Assembly: GCA_030737875.1 (NCBI GenBank)
Contig: CM060923.1
Span: 491,190,453-491,254,452 of the forward strand
Reading direction: 5' to 3'
Length of the DNA: 64,000 bases
Origin: Allium sativum
Taxonomy: Eukaryota > Streptophyta > Magnoliopsida > Asparagales > Amaryllidaceae
Positions 23,995-34,498 of this stretch are shown in pieces. Position 1 is the stretch's first letter. Each line of letters starts with the position of its first letter. The notes beneath the pieces were generated by a model. That model was not told where the DNA came from. It made no database searches and was given only the letters and a program-made list of their open reading frames with translations. The position numbers and the translations under genes are program-made.

Positions 23995-24447
23995 TGAGGT
24001 TATGGCCTTAATGAACTAAGAAATACTTAACCAGATAATCATGTAAGGTGGGACATGGGGGTTAAGTAGGTGCCTTGGGTGGCATGAGGAATCTGGTGGT
24101 TGCCTTTAGAGGCATTTGAAATACGATTAGACTTAACCAAACACACATGTAAATGAACATGACTAAGTGGGTTAAGTGGGATGGACTAATGGGGACAAGC
24201 TTAGGTGGAATGCTTGTGGTAAATAGTGGGGGCCCATTTCAACCAGTATCTCAAAACGTATCTTTGTGGGCTCGACCCAAGTCGAGAACGGGACACGCAT
24301 ACTGGGTTTGACTATAAGAGGCCAAAACAGGGAGCGGTGGCAACGCAAGTCCAACGGGTTTCATATGCGTGTGTGGACCCGGGCTGGTAGGTAAGACGTT
24401 GTTGCATCGTGTAGGTATAAGCCGTGCATGTCCGTTGTATCAGGTTG

Positions 24448-24479
24448 CCACTTTAGGGGAGTGATACACCCCACTGTGG
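24448..24479 (+). ncRNA. GATACA-loop hairpin, A 5' LTR
   Basis: CCAC (24448-24451) and GGGG (24456-24459) pair with GTGG (24476-24479) and CCCC (24469-24472) around a loop containing tgataca. Equivalent hairpins occur in LTRs C (54613-54643) and E (9630-9656, minus strand) with different stems. Confidence 0.5.
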
Positions 24480-24860
24480 GGCCAGCACGGGTATCTACGA
24501 GTTTGGGAGCCGATCGAATAATGGGAAGTAGGGTACACCTAGTGGAGATCGGGGCAGGCGGCACCTATGTAGTCAGCTAGGGGTACGTAAAGCCATTGGG
24601 AAAGTTTCTAAGTGAAGCTAAGTGGGATGAATCTTTAGGGTGACTGGTGTGGTGCAGTGTAGTGTTTATCCTTTAGTATTTAGGAGCGCCTATAACGTTG
24701 CCTTTAGCGATTGTCTATATCCTTAATCTGCTCTTCATAGACATTTTCTTGTTTTCCAGCTTATGCCTTAGTCCAGTTATTTTGGTAATAGTATTGTAGA
24801 ATTATCATATTCACCAGACTTTATGTCTGACCCCCTCTTTTCCATCCTTTTTCTCCCTTC

Positions 24861-24862
24861 AG
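24861..24862 (+). promoter_or_regulatory. Predicted internal splice acceptor, A 5' LTR
   Basis: A long pyrimidine run ends in CTTCAG|GTCCGCAGG. The aligned site in LTR C is CCCAG|GTCCTCA (54964-54965). It lies after the leader donor and before the AATAAA, so an LTR transcript could be spliced within the LTR. Confidence 0.45.
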
Positions 24863-25079
24863 GTCCGCAGGTTGGGCCAAGTTCTAGTGGAGTCTAGTTG
24901 GATCGCTTATCTACTGGAAAGCTTGGACTGCTGAAGTAAAGTCCAGCTTGTTATCTTTCTTTTTAATGACTATTCATGTAATGGGATTATGTACTTGTTT
25001 TATCAAGATAGATATTGTACTTGACATTGAATATGGTGTTATGATGTAATCAAACATGTTTTGACTTCTGCTCCAATGA

Positions 25080-25085
25080 AATAAA
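25080..25085 (+). terminator. Polyadenylation signal AATAAA, A 5' LTR
   Basis: AATAAA lies 130 bases before the LTR end. The same motif is at 33252-33257 in the 3' LTR, where it would serve the full-length transcript. Confidence 0.5.
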
Positions 25086-25217
25086 GTTTTTGAATTTCCA
25101 AGTACTATTTTATATCTGTCTTGTTGTAATTTTACTGTTCTATATTCACTTAAATCCTCCATGGAAGTTAATGCATTCAATTTGTGAGTGACATTAATGG
25201 ACGTGGGGTGTTACACG

Positions 25218-25229
25218 TGGTATCAGAGC
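25218..25229 (+). other. Primer-binding site of element A (tRNA-iMet)
   Basis: TGGTATCAGAGC begins two bases after the 5' LTR and is complementary to the 3' end of plant initiator tRNA-Met. Confidence 0.9.
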
Positions 25230-25422
25230 ATAAGGTTACCAGAACAGATAAAAAAAAATTTTTAGAAAAATATTTTTTTCTAAAGTATTTTTGGAAGAAG
25301 TGCTTTCAAAAAAAAAAACATGTTATTTAAAGAGAGTTTTTATGAAAAACATAATCCCAAATAGCCACATCCTTATCTTTATCTTTCGAATTCTCCATTT
25401 TGAATCTTTCATTTTTCGTTTC

Positions 25423-25424
25423 AG
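25423..25424 (+). promoter_or_regulatory. Predicted splice acceptor directly before gag ATG (A)
   Basis: The pyrimidine-rich tttttcgtttcag ends one base before ATG 25426. Element C has almost the same sequence and B has ttgcag 13 bases before its ATG. Confidence 0.5.
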
Positions 25425-25425
25425 C

Positions 25426-28400
25426 ATGGCTGAAGATCTTAATCTCCCAGAAGGTGTGACGATTCCAGGGTGGTTTAGGAGATACTTGGAGGCTAGGGCC
25501 ACCACTGCAGGCCCAGCGGATACTCCTCCACCCCTAGTTGCACCCATTCCTCCTCCTCCTCCTCGTGTTGACACTTTTGCAAAGACGTGCAAGGAATTCA
25601 AGGCTATGGGAGGAAAAACTTTTCAAGGGACTGAGACGTCTGTGGAGGCCAGAGATTGGCTTAAGGAGACTGAGGAATTGTTGGATATCTTTGAAGTGGA
25701 AGATGGGAGGAAAGTCCGTTTAGCTGCTTGGTTAATGAAGGGAGAGGCCTCGTTTTGGTGGGAGGTCACTAACGGGGAACGTCCAGTTGATTCATGGGCG
25801 GATTTCAAACGAAGGTTTGAGGCAAAGTTTCTTTCAAGGGCAGAGGAGAACTTAAATATGGAAAAATTCCTGGCACTAAAGCAAGGGAGCTCATCAGTAA
25901 AGGAATATGTCAATAAATTTAATCAGTTAGCAAGGTTTGGCTTGGAGTTGGTGAACACGCCAGAGAAGAAAGCTTTGAGGTTCGTGAGAGGCTTGAATGA
26001 ACCGTTGCAAGGGTTGGCTATGACCCACATCCCTATGGGAGCCACCTTTGAAAAGCTAGTAGAAATGGCACTTATGCATGAGGATAAGGCAGTTGAAAAG
26101 AAAGGGGATCAGAAGAAACCCCAACAGCAAAATAAGAAGGGTGGTAAAAACAATAATGGCAAAGGGAAGAAGAAATGCTTCAATTGTGGGACGCCTGGCC
26201 ATCTCAGCAAAGATTGTAGAAAGAAAAAGAAGACTGGTTGTTTTCATTGTGGAGATGCGGGACATTTAGTAAAGGACTGTCCAAAGAAGGGGCAGAGGGC
26301 AGGGTCTACCTCGGGAGGACAAGTGCAGGCTCTTATGGCACCAGGGCAGGCAAGGGGGCAAGTTCAGGCTATTGCGGCCCCACCACTGCAAGAAAGAGGT
26401 AGAACAATTTCTGTTGAAAGCTTAGTTTTTCTGTTTGATCATCCTGTCCGTATCTTATTCGATTCTGGCGCATCTCATTCGTTTATCTCTGCATCATTAG
26501 TTGAATCACTGCACTTGAACACCAGTTTAGTAGAAGATCCCTTGGTCGTTTCAAATCCAATTGGGGGTTCGGCTCATTTGACCATGATATGTTTGGATTT
26601 GAAAATCTCTATACTTAGCGTTGAATTTAGATGTGATGCTTATGTATTGGGCTTCACGGGCTATGGGCAAATTTTAGGAATGGATTGGTCGTTTAGAAAT
26701 AGGGCCATTCTTGATTGTGAAAGGAGAGTAGTTAGGCTTGTGACTCGCCTTGGTAATGCTCTCGACATCTTTTGTAATCCCATAAATTCCGTTATGCTAA
26801 GTTATCTTGAATCGCTTGATGCGTCTGTAGAGAACCTGCGATCGGTAGAAGTGGTCCGGGAATTTCCGGATGTGTTTGAGGAGGTGAAGGGCTTACCTCC
26901 AAGGCGGGAGATAGACTTTCGAATTTATCTTATGGATAATGCTAAACCCGTATCTTTGCCAGTGCGCCACATGGCTCCTCGTGAAAGGAGGGAACTCAAT
27001 AAGCAAGTAAAGGAGTTGCTTGAGAAGGGGTTCATAAGACGTAGTATATCGGAGTGGGGTGCTCCAGTAGTTTTTGCCACAAAGGCGGATGGGTCTCTTA
27101 GACTTTGTATGGACTATAGAGAACTAAACAAGCTTACTAAAAAGAACCGACACCCACTGCCGAGGATTGACGATCTCTTTGATCAGTTAGTTGGCGCCTC
27201 AGTGTTTTCGCAGTTGGACTTAGCCACTGGCTTTCATCAACTGAGAGTGGCTGAGGATAGTATAGATAAGACTGCTTTTAGGACTCCTGACGGATTCTAT
27301 GAATGGCTAGTGATGCCCTTTGGTTTGACAAATGCCCCTGCATATTTTGTTGATTTGATGAGTAGGGTGTTTAGGGAATACCTTAACAAATTCGTGGTAG
27401 TCTTTGTGGATGACATCTTAGTCTTTTCTAAGAATAAAGAAGGGCACTCCCTACATCTTAGGGAAGTGTTGGAAACCCTACGAGCGCATAACCTTAAGGC
27501 AAAATTTTCTAAGTGTCACTTCTGGAGGAAGGAAGTACGGTTCTTAGGGCACGTGGTTTCCAAAGAAGGGATAGCAGTGGATCCCGCAAAGGTGGTGGCC
27601 ATCCAAGATTGGAAGGTCCCTAAAAATGCAACCGAAGTAAGAAGTTTCTTGGGGTTGGCTGGCTATTATAGGAAGTTTATCAAAGACTTCGCAAAAATAT
27701 CAGCTCCATTAACACGGTTAACGAAGAAGAACCTGGTTTTTACGTGGGACAAAGATTGCGATGATGCGTTCCAACGTTTAAAGAGAGCCTTAACTTCAGC
27801 CCCAGTCTTAGTGCTGCCAGACGGGAATAAACCGTTTACCATCTATACTGATGCTTGTGGGACGGGACTTGGCGCGGTCCTCATGCAAGAGGGAAGAGTA
27901 ATAGCCTATGGTGGAAGGCAGTTGAGGGTTCATGAAAAGAATTACCCCACGCATGACTTAGAGCTAGCCGCAATTGTTTTCGCGCTTAAGTCTTGGCGTC
28001 ACTATCTTCTTGGTGAGAAATTCGAACTGTTCACTGACCACAAATCATTAAAATACTTATTCTCTCAGAAGGATTTGAATTTAAGGCAGCAACGGTGGAT
28101 GGAATTCTTAGCCTCCTACGATTTTGAAATAGCATATACCCCGAGCAAGGGTAACGTGGTGGCAGACGCCTTAAGTAGGAAAAGGTTGTCCTTGAGTCCG
28201 TTGTTTGTTGAACGACAAAGCTTAGAATTCATCTCTATGTTTGACTTTAGACCCTCCGTTGACTTAGTACCCGGTCTGTTAGCATCCTTGGAGGTTAAAC
28301 CTACACTTCTAGGACGGGTTGGTGAGGCACGGCGAGACGACCCACAGTTGGTTGAGATAGTAGAAAAGCTCAAAGGGGGGGAGTCATCAAGCCATCTTCG

Positions 28401-29781
28401 TAGGTATACCCTAGACGATAAGGGTTGGTTACGAAGGGATAATAGACTTTGTGTACCACAAGACGAAGACTTAAGGAAGGCCATTCTTGATGATGCTCAT
28501 CGCTCAAAAATGACCATTCATCCCGGCGGGGATAAGATGTACAAAGATATGAAGCGGGTTTTCTTTTGGGCCGGTATGAAAAAGGATGTGGCCGAGTACG
28601 TCGCTAGATGCTTGGTGTGCCAACGAGTTAGAGCAGAACAAAAGAAACCCGGTGGGTTGCTTCACCCATCAGAAGTTCCACTATGGAAATGGGAAAGCAT
28701 CTCAATGGTTTTTGTGGATGGATTACCAAGATCAAGGAAGGGTAACACGGGGATTTGGGTTATAGTAGATAGACTTACTAAAAGCGCCCATTTTATTCCC
28801 GTGAAAAGTAAGAGGACTGCTCCGTGGTTGGATTCTGTATACATTAAGGAGATAGTTCGTTTGCACGGTATTCCTTCTAATATAGTAAGCGACCGTGACC
28901 CCATCTTTACTAGCGAATTTTGGAAGAGTTTACAAGAGGCGGTAGGGACTCAGCTATGTTTGAGCACCGCATATCATCCTCAGACAGACGGCCAGACCGA
29001 GAGGGTGAATCGCATTCTAGAGGATCTTTTAAGGCTTTGTATCCTAGACTTTGGGGGTACATGGGAAGAGCACCTTCCGTTAGTAGAATTCGCATATAAT
29101 AATAGCTTTCAGTCTAGTATTGGCATGGCACCTTTCGAAGCTCTTTATGGAAGGCCTTGCCGTTCGCCTACATGTTGGTGGGAATCTACCGATAAAATCC
29201 TACTTGGGCCCGATATGGTTAGGGAAACCTCGGAGAAGATTGACTTGATTCGAAGGAGGATGAAAGCAGCACAAGATAGGCAAAAATCGTATGCTGATAA
29301 GAGGAGGACAGATCTTGAGTTTGACATTGGGGACATGGTTTTTATCAAAGTATCTCCGTTACAGAATGTTGTTCGCTTTGGGTCCGTGGGGAAATTAGCA
29401 CCAAGGTTTGTAGGGCCGTTTCCTGTAAAAGACAGGATTGGGAAGATGGCATATAGGGTGGAGTTGCCTGAGAAACTTAGTGGAGTACACGACGTATTCC
29501 ATGTATCACATTTGAGGAAGTGTTTGCACAAGACCGCGGAGGTGGTAGAGCCGAGCTTGCTTAAAGAGGTGGAAATAGAGCGTGATGCAACAATTAGACG
29601 AGCTCCTACATGCATTCTTGGGTCGGAGATCAAAAAGTTGAGGAATCGAGAGGTCAGACTGGTTGAAGTGCAATGGGGAGATGATGAGAGCAACGCAACT
29701 TGGGAGACAGAAGAGAAGATGCGTTCGTTGTACCCTTTTCTTTTTGAGGGTATGTCTTTTAATTTCTCCTTTATCGCTTAA
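25426..29781 (+). CDS. gag-pol: Gag-Pol polyprotein of element A; first integrase catalytic Asp is Val
   Basis: This single open frame encodes a complete Ty3/gypsy chromovirus polyprotein that would build cytoplasmic virus-like particles, copy the RNA and integrate the cDNA. The frame is open from ATG 25291, but ATG 25426 ([10 protein letters not shown]) is preferred because it aligns with the start in element C and follows a splice acceptor. Residues are numbered from 25291. Capsid-type gag comes first, then CCHC knuckles near 296 and 317, protease DSG at 391, RT VDD at 707-708, RNase H (YTDA, DLEL, TDH, ADALSR), integrase HHCC, and D1201 with E1237 (35 residues between). A chromodomain-like tail ends in YPFLFEG. 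Codon 1140 (28708-28710) is GTT (Val) where B and C have Asp, so strand transfer is probably lost. Otherwise intact. Confidence 0.95.
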   Translation: MAEDLNLPEGVTIPGWFRRYLEARATTAGPADTPPPLVAPIPPPPPRVDTFAKTCKEFKAMGGKTFQGTETSVEARDWLKETEELLDIFEVEDGRKVRLAAWLMKGEASFWWEVTNGERPVDSWADFKRRFEAKFLSRAEENLNMEKFLALKQGSSSVKEYVNKFNQLARFGLELVNTPEKKALRFVRGLNEPLQGLAMTHIPMGATFEKLVEMALMHEDKAVEKKGDQKKPQQQNKKGGKNNNGKGKKKCFNCGTPGHLSKDCRKKKKTGCFHCGDAGHLVKDCPKKGQRAGSTSGGQVQALMAPGQARGQVQAIAAPPLQERGRTISVESLVFLFDHPVRILFDSGASHSFISASLVESLHLNTSLVEDPLVVSNPIGGSAHLTMICLDLKISILSVEFRCDAYVLGFTGYGQILGMDWSFRNRAILDCERRVVRLVTRLGNALDIFCNPINSVMLSYLESLDASVENLRSVEVVREFPDVFEEVKGLPPRREIDFRIYLMDNAKPVSLPVRHMAPRERRELNKQVKELLEKGFIRRSISEWGAPVVFATKADGSLRLCMDYRELNKLTKKNRHPLPRIDDLFDQLVGASVFSQLDLATGFHQLRVAEDSIDKTAFRTPDGFYEWLVMPFGLTNAPAYFVDLMSRVFREYLNKFVVVFVDDILVFSKNKEGHSLHLREVLETLRAHNLKAKFSKCHFWRKEVRFLGHVVSKEGIAVDPAKVVAIQDWKVPKNATEVRSFLGLAGYYRKFIKDFAKISAPLTRLTKKNLVFTWDKDCDDAFQRLKRALTSAPVLVLPDGNKPFTIYTDACGTGLGAVLMQEGRVIAYGGRQLRVHEKNYPTHDLELAAIVFALKSWRHYLLGEKFELFTDHKSLKYLFSQKDLNLRQQRWMEFLASYDFEIAYTPSKGNVVADALSRKRLSLSPLFVERQSLEFISMFDFRPSVDLVPGLLASLEVKPTLLGRVGEARRDDPQLVEIVEKLKGGESSSHLRRYTLDDKGWLRRDNRLCVPQDEDLRKAILDDAHRSKMTIHPGGDKMYKDMKRVFFWAGMKKDVAEYVARCLVCQRVRAEQKKPGGLLHPSEVPLWKWESISMVFVDGLPRSRKGNTGIWVIVDRLTKSAHFIPVKSKRTAPWLDSVYIKEIVRLHGIPSNIVSDRDPIFTSEFWKSLQEAVGTQLCLSTAYHPQTDGQTERVNRILEDLLRLCILDFGGTWEEHLPLVEFAYNNSFQSSIGMAPFEALYGRPCRSPTCWWESTDKILLGPDMVRETSEKIDLIRRRMKAAQDRQKSYADKRRTDLEFDIGDMVFIKVSPLQNVVRFGSVGKLAPRFVGPFPVKDRIGKMAYRVELPEKLSGVHDVFHVSHLRKCLHKTAEVVEPSLLKEVEIERDATIRRAPTCILGSEIKKLRNREVRLVEVQWGDDESNATWETEEKMRSLYPFLFEGMSFNFSFIA

Positions 29782-30347
29782 CTTATCTTATCTTATCTTT
29801 AGTATGTCCTCTCATTAGTATCTTTGACCTTTAGTTAGGATAATCCTATGGTTGAAACATGTGTTTGAGACATGTTATGTATGATGGATGCAAAATGGAT
29901 GCAAGTGTTTGCTAGTGGCTGCTCGTGGATGCATATATACACACACTTTAGGCACTAGATCGGCTCAGTCACTACATATTGCATATTGCATATATATATA
30001 TGGATGTATTTAGTAAAATGGATGAACGATGGTTGTATTATCATGTGGATGCTGCATTCAGATGATGGTTGTGCACGCATATAGAAGTATTATGTAGCAT
30101 TAAGAATCTTTTGCATACATAATGGATGCATGGCACGATCATAGTTGCATTAAGGAGGTCAACTGAATCAGTGGACCGCCTGATTTTGCATTAGATACGG
30201 ACATATACACACACTGTGCATTTAAACATGAAAGCATTAGAAGTCTGTAAGGACAATGGATGCCTGTGTATGATGGATGAGTAGATGGACGTTTGGATGG
30301 TAGGATATACATTCTTCCAGACTTGAAGATTTCGGGGACGAAATCCT
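29782..30347 (+). other. 3' untranslated spacer of A with blocks shared with C
   Basis: Non-coding, with many tggatgca-like repeats. Two islands match element C closely: tagatcggctcagtcact (29956-29973) and a hairpin AGGAGGTC/GACCGCCT with inner ACTGA/TCAGT (30153-30181). Confidence 0.5.
30328..30345 (+). ncRNA. GGGA-capped hairpin upstream of the A polypurine tract
   Basis: GATTTCG and CGAAATC form a 7-bp stem around GGGA, a GNRA-class tetraloop. B has CTTTTCG/CGAAAAG in the same place with the same loop. Confidence 0.6.
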
Positions 30348-30362
30348 AAAAGGAGGGGAGAA
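30348..30362 (+). other. Polypurine tract of element A
   Basis: The purine run aaaaggaggggagaa directly precedes the 3' LTR and would prime plus-strand DNA synthesis. Confidence 0.9.
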
Positions 30363-33300
30363 TGTAACACCCCGAATTTTCTATTAACACTAAAGTTGCT
30401 AAAATATTAATAAGTATGTAAGAGAGGGGATGTATCTATTATGAATATAAAAATATTAATAAGTATGTAAGAGAGGGGATGTATCTAATATGAATATAAA
30501 AATATTAATAAGTATGTAAGAGAGGGGATGTATCTAATATGAATATAAAAATATTAATAAGTGTGTAAGAGAGGGGATGTATCTAATATGAATATAAAAA
30601 TATTAATAAGTGTGTGAGAGAGGGGATGTATCTAATATGTATATAAAAACAATAATAAGTAAAGGGGGATGTATCTAATATGTACATTGTAGAAAAAATA
30701 TATATATTTATGACATGAATAGAAGTTTATTTATATGCTGAGTGTTTGCTGAGTCACTTCTGACTCATTGCCGAGTCAACAAGATAAACCCCATCTTGTC
30801 TGAACGGCTGCGGTTATTTCTAGGTTAAATCTAATGGCCTAAATGAATTCTAAAATCTATAAATAAGTGGGTAGACCCTAGACCTAAATCACTTGTAAAA
30901 TTAGAGAAGCTACCGTCATGCTGCTGCCATGGAGTTCAGCATAGCCGTCACAGACTAAGAAGAGGAAGCCTAATCATCTACAACTAAATCTACACAAATC
31001 AAATCAAAAGATCTCTCTTCCTCTAATTCTTTTCTTTTGTTGGTGAGTATGATGATTCTCACAAGACTATTACAAACTAATTTGACTCAGTTATGAATGG
31101 ATCACAAGAAAGTGACGTGATTTGTAATTGTAAATTCTATATATTGTGGATCTCTTATTATGTTATTATGTTGTCGTATGATGTAAATTATATATGCTAT
31201 GTCATGCTATGTTGTAAATTCTCTTATGCTATGTCGTGCTATGTTGAGAATCATGTCAAGCTATGTTATACTATCATACTATGCCATGTTATAAATCATG
31301 CTATATTATGTTGTAAAATCATGATGTTGTTGGAACATGCTTAAAGTTATGTTTTTTTTTTAATTTAATTTAAATGGATCTTGTTTATGGGAATTTGCCT
31401 ATTAGGTTAGGTGTACCCATAAACTTGAAACTATAATTAAATAAACTTGAATATGGGAATTTGCCTATTGAGTTAGGTGTACCCATATAAAACCATGTTG
31501 TTAAAAAATTAGATGATGTTGATTCACACATGTTCATATGTAAGTTTATGAAAATTGATTGAGATTATATTAGGTGAATTTTGAACAAGTTGACACCTTT
31601 AGGTCCATGACATGTATAATCTATGCAAGTTGGACATATGCAAGTTTCACCCCTTATTATGATTCATTTGGTCACATATACATGTTATTATGATAATCTC
31701 TTTTATGCTATGAGTTAGGCTATTCGAGTCTAACATATATTTTGCGAATAAACGTTCAAACGTGGGGTAGGGGTAATATTAGGAATTAATAAATTGGGTG
31801 CAATTTTGTAAGATTTTGCATACCATGAATGGATGTCCATAATTGAGTCAATTATGGACATTGTTAAAAATTGGAAGTAATTAATAATTCAAGTAGGGAA
31901 TTATTAAAATTGGGGGAAAGTGGATTATTATTAATAATCAATGCTTAGGACACGAGGTTGGACCCGTTTGTGATGTAAACCTGCCCGAACCCGCCCGGCA
32001 AATCCAGTAGTCACAAATGTCGGCCCAATGTGAGAGGTCCTAGGCCCAAACTAAAGCATAACAGTTGTAAAGACACGAGGTTAGACTCTTTTATGGTGTA
32101 AGACTGCCCGGACCCGCCCGACAAATCCAGCTGCCATAAATGCCAGTCTAATGTGAGAGGTCTTTATGAGGTTATGGCCTTAATGAACTAAGAAATACTT
32201 AACCAGATAATCATGTAAAGCGGGACATGGGGGTTAAGTAGGTGCCTTGGGTGGCATGAGGAATCTGGTGGTTGCCTTTAGAGGCATTTGAAATATGATT
32301 AGACTTAATCAAACACACATGTAAATGAACATGACTAAGTGGGTTAAGTGGGATGGACTAATGGGGACAAGCTTAGGTGGAATGCTTGTGGTAAATAGTG
32401 GGGGCCCATTTCAACCAGTATCCCAAAACGTATCTTTGTGGGCTCGACCCAAGTCGAGGACGGGACACGCATACTGGGTTTGACTATAAGAGGCCAAAAC
32501 AGGGAGCGGTGGCAACGCAAGTCCAACGGGTTTCATATGCGTGTGTGGACCCGGGCTGGTAGGTAAGACGTTGTTGCATCGTGTAGGTATAAGCCGTGCA
32601 TGTCCGTTGTATCAGGTTGCCACTTTAGGGGAGTGATACACCCCACAGTGGGGCCAACACGGGTATCTACGAGTTAGGGAGCCGATCGAATAATGGGAAG
32701 TAGGGTACACCTAGTGGAGATAGGGGCAGGCGGCACCTATGTAGTCAGCTAGGGGTACGTAAAGCCATTGGGAAAGTTTCTAAGTGAAGCTAAGTGGGAT
32801 GAATCTTTAGGGTGACTGGTGTGGTGCAGTATAGTGTTTATCCTTTAGTATTTAGGAGCGCCTATAACGTTGCCTTTAGCGATTGTCTATGTCCTCAATC
32901 TGCTCTTCATAGACATTTTCTTGTTTTCCAGCTTATGCCTTAGTCCAGTTATTTTGGTAATAGTATTGTAGAATTATCATATTCACCAGACTTTATGTCT
33001 GACCCCCTCTTTTCCATCCTTTTTCTCCCTTCAGGTCCGCAGGTTGGGCCAAGTTCTAGTGGAGTCTAGTTGGATCGCTTATCTACTGGAAAGCTTGGAC
33101 TGCTGAAGTAAAGTCCAGCTTGTTATCTTTCTTTTTAATGGCTATTCATGTAATGGGATTATGTACTTGTTTTATCAAGATAGATATTGTACTTGACATT
33201 GAATATGGTGTTATGATGTAATCAAACATGTTTTGACTTCTGCTCCAATGAAATAAAGTTTTTGAATTTCCAAGTACTATTTTATATCTGTCTTGTTGTA

Positions 33301-33387
33301 ATTTTACTGTTCTATATTCACTTAAATCCTCCATGGAAGTTAATGCATTCCCTTTGTGAGTGACATTAATGGACGTGGGGTGTTACA
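30363..33387 (+). repeat. 3' LTR of element A
   Basis: 3025 bp, from TGTAACACCCC to TGTTACA, followed by the duplication gtctg (33388-33392). It is nearly identical to the 5' LTR, with small indels in T and TA runs. Confidence 0.97.
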
Positions 33388-33392
33388 GTCTG

Positions 33393-34244
33393 GGCCTGAG
33401 ACATGGGCTAGATTGTCTCGAATTCGGTAAGGACTATCTTTTGCCTTGGTTCATGACGGAAATCCAATTTACAAATACGACATCGTGCGGTTTTGATTGT
33501 ATATATATATATGGCGACATGATATATGGTACCCATGCCGTCTATGATTGATAGTTATGATTTGAAATTGTTTTCAAAACATATAGACACTAACAATAAT
33601 ATCAAATGCCTTTGTTTGTTCGTATCAAGCATATTTTGACCGTTATAAGGTAAAACTCTATCCTACGGTTTGCGTTGCATTGTGTGATGGGAACTGAGTC
33701 TTATAACGGTTTCATTTTTATAAAAAGCATAGCGATGTTTAAAAGAAAGATTTGTTCTAAAGCACTGGCAATCCAATGGAGTAAACCCGTTCCACGAAAG
33801 TGGCGTGGTCCTGTGATTAGCCATATTATATATGTGTTGAGTGGATTTCTCATACCAGTCCCATGACTGACTCGTAGTTTGTTTCACTTTCAAACTCGGG
33901 TGCCCCTTTTTCTACACGGGCAGCCTTGTATTCAGGTTTAGCTAGTTCTTTTTCTGGATAGCTGGAGCTGAAGATGGATTCTATCATTATTTCTTTTTAT
34001 GCTGTTCAGCTCCTATTGTACATATTTTGTTTATTTCCGCTGCAGACATTTATGTATAGCTGAACTGTATTTGTACTAAGTAAGATCCTGTATATTGTGT
34101 AACTCTGATGATTAATTTTATCCAGTATATTTTGTTGTTCATATCTGGTGTATTTATTTAATTCTGTTCTGCTATTATATGTTTCTGTGTTATATTCCAA
34201 AGATAACCCTTGTTTCCGTGAGAACGGGATTTCGGGTCGTCTCA
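33393..34244 (+). repeat. B 5' LTR, segment right of element A
   Basis: This continues the B LTR and matches 43995-44846. It contains the GAGACA/TGTCTC hairpin (33398-33419), the conserved ccagtcccatgactgac and acgggcag blocks, a possible acceptor ATTCAG|GTTTAG near 33930, and the LTR end GTCTCA. Confidence 0.95.
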
Positions 34245-34247
34245 ACG

Positions 34248-34259
34248 TGGTATCAGAGC
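34248..34259 (+). other. Primer-binding site of element B (tRNA-iMet)
   Basis: TGGTATCAGAGC begins three bases after the 5' LTR end. Confidence 0.9.
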
Positions 34260-34483
34260 TTTGGTTAAGCTTAGTTCGGGAATATAACATTTGAACGAAC
34301 TCGTCAGAAATAGAACCAGTAGTGTTCTAGGACGGGTAACTCTATACAGATAGGATTAGTAATATCCTAGTATGAGTAAAGCAGAATGAAATTACACCTC
34401 GATAGACACATTTACACTTGAAGTATATGTTTCTATGTTTTAAAATATCTTTTCTGTGACCTGACACTTGATCTGCTAATTGC

Positions 34484-34485
34484 AG
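34484..34485 (+). promoter_or_regulatory. Predicted splice acceptor before gag ATG (B)
   Basis: Branch-like ctgac and ctaat motifs precede TTGCAG|AAG, 13 bases before gag ATG 34499. It could pair with the LTR donor at 18380, which in B without A would give a leader intron of about 4.9 kb. Confidence 0.45.
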
Positions 34486-34498
34486 AAGTACTAGAAAA

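Larger units (their letters stand above)
22188..25215 (+). repeat. 5' LTR of element A
   Basis: The 3028-bp LTR holds a 49-bp tandem array, a TGASTCA trio, TATA box, leader exon with GTGAGT donor, hairpin pair, GATACA-loop hairpin, pyrimidine-rich acceptor, AATAAA signal and TTACA end. The 3' LTR repeats all of these. The distance from TATA to polyadenylation signal implies an R region of over 2 kb. Confidence 0.97.
22188..33387 (+). mobile_element. Full-length Ty3/gypsy retrotransposon A (Tekay-like)
   Basis: The element is 11.2 kb, with LTRs 22188-25215 and 30363-33387 running from TGTAACACCCC to GGGGTGTTACA. It has an initiator-Met primer-binding site, one long gag-pol frame, a polypurine tract and the duplication gtctg. 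It is inserted in the 5' LTR of B, so it is younger than B. By eye the LTRs differ at roughly 30 positions in 3 kb, plus small indels. The polyprotein is close to that of element C but the LTRs are largely distinct. Confidence 0.97.
17159..34244 (+). repeat. 5' LTR of element B (split by element A)
   Basis: The LTR occupies 17159-22187 and 33393-34244 (about 5.88 kb without A). In order it holds a duplicated ~165-bp U3 block (17520-17765), a TATA-like box (18007), a GC-rich leader with a GTAAGT donor (18380), A/T-rich repeats, a (TA)n run, a 126-bp array and conserved hairpins near the A insertion site. The 3' LTR copy proves the uninterrupted order at 43981-44020. Confidence 0.95.

Noticed and set aside
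25291..25425. N-terminal extension of the A polyprotein from ATG 25291
   Set aside because: The extension is translated leader rich in Phe, Ile and Lys with no counterpart in C, where the ATG follows the same acceptor motif as 25426.
28116..28484. Minus-strand frames inside gag-pol of A, B and C (for example 28116-28484, 29145-29693, 37384-37773)
   Set aside because: Shadows of the conserved polyprotein on the opposite strand.
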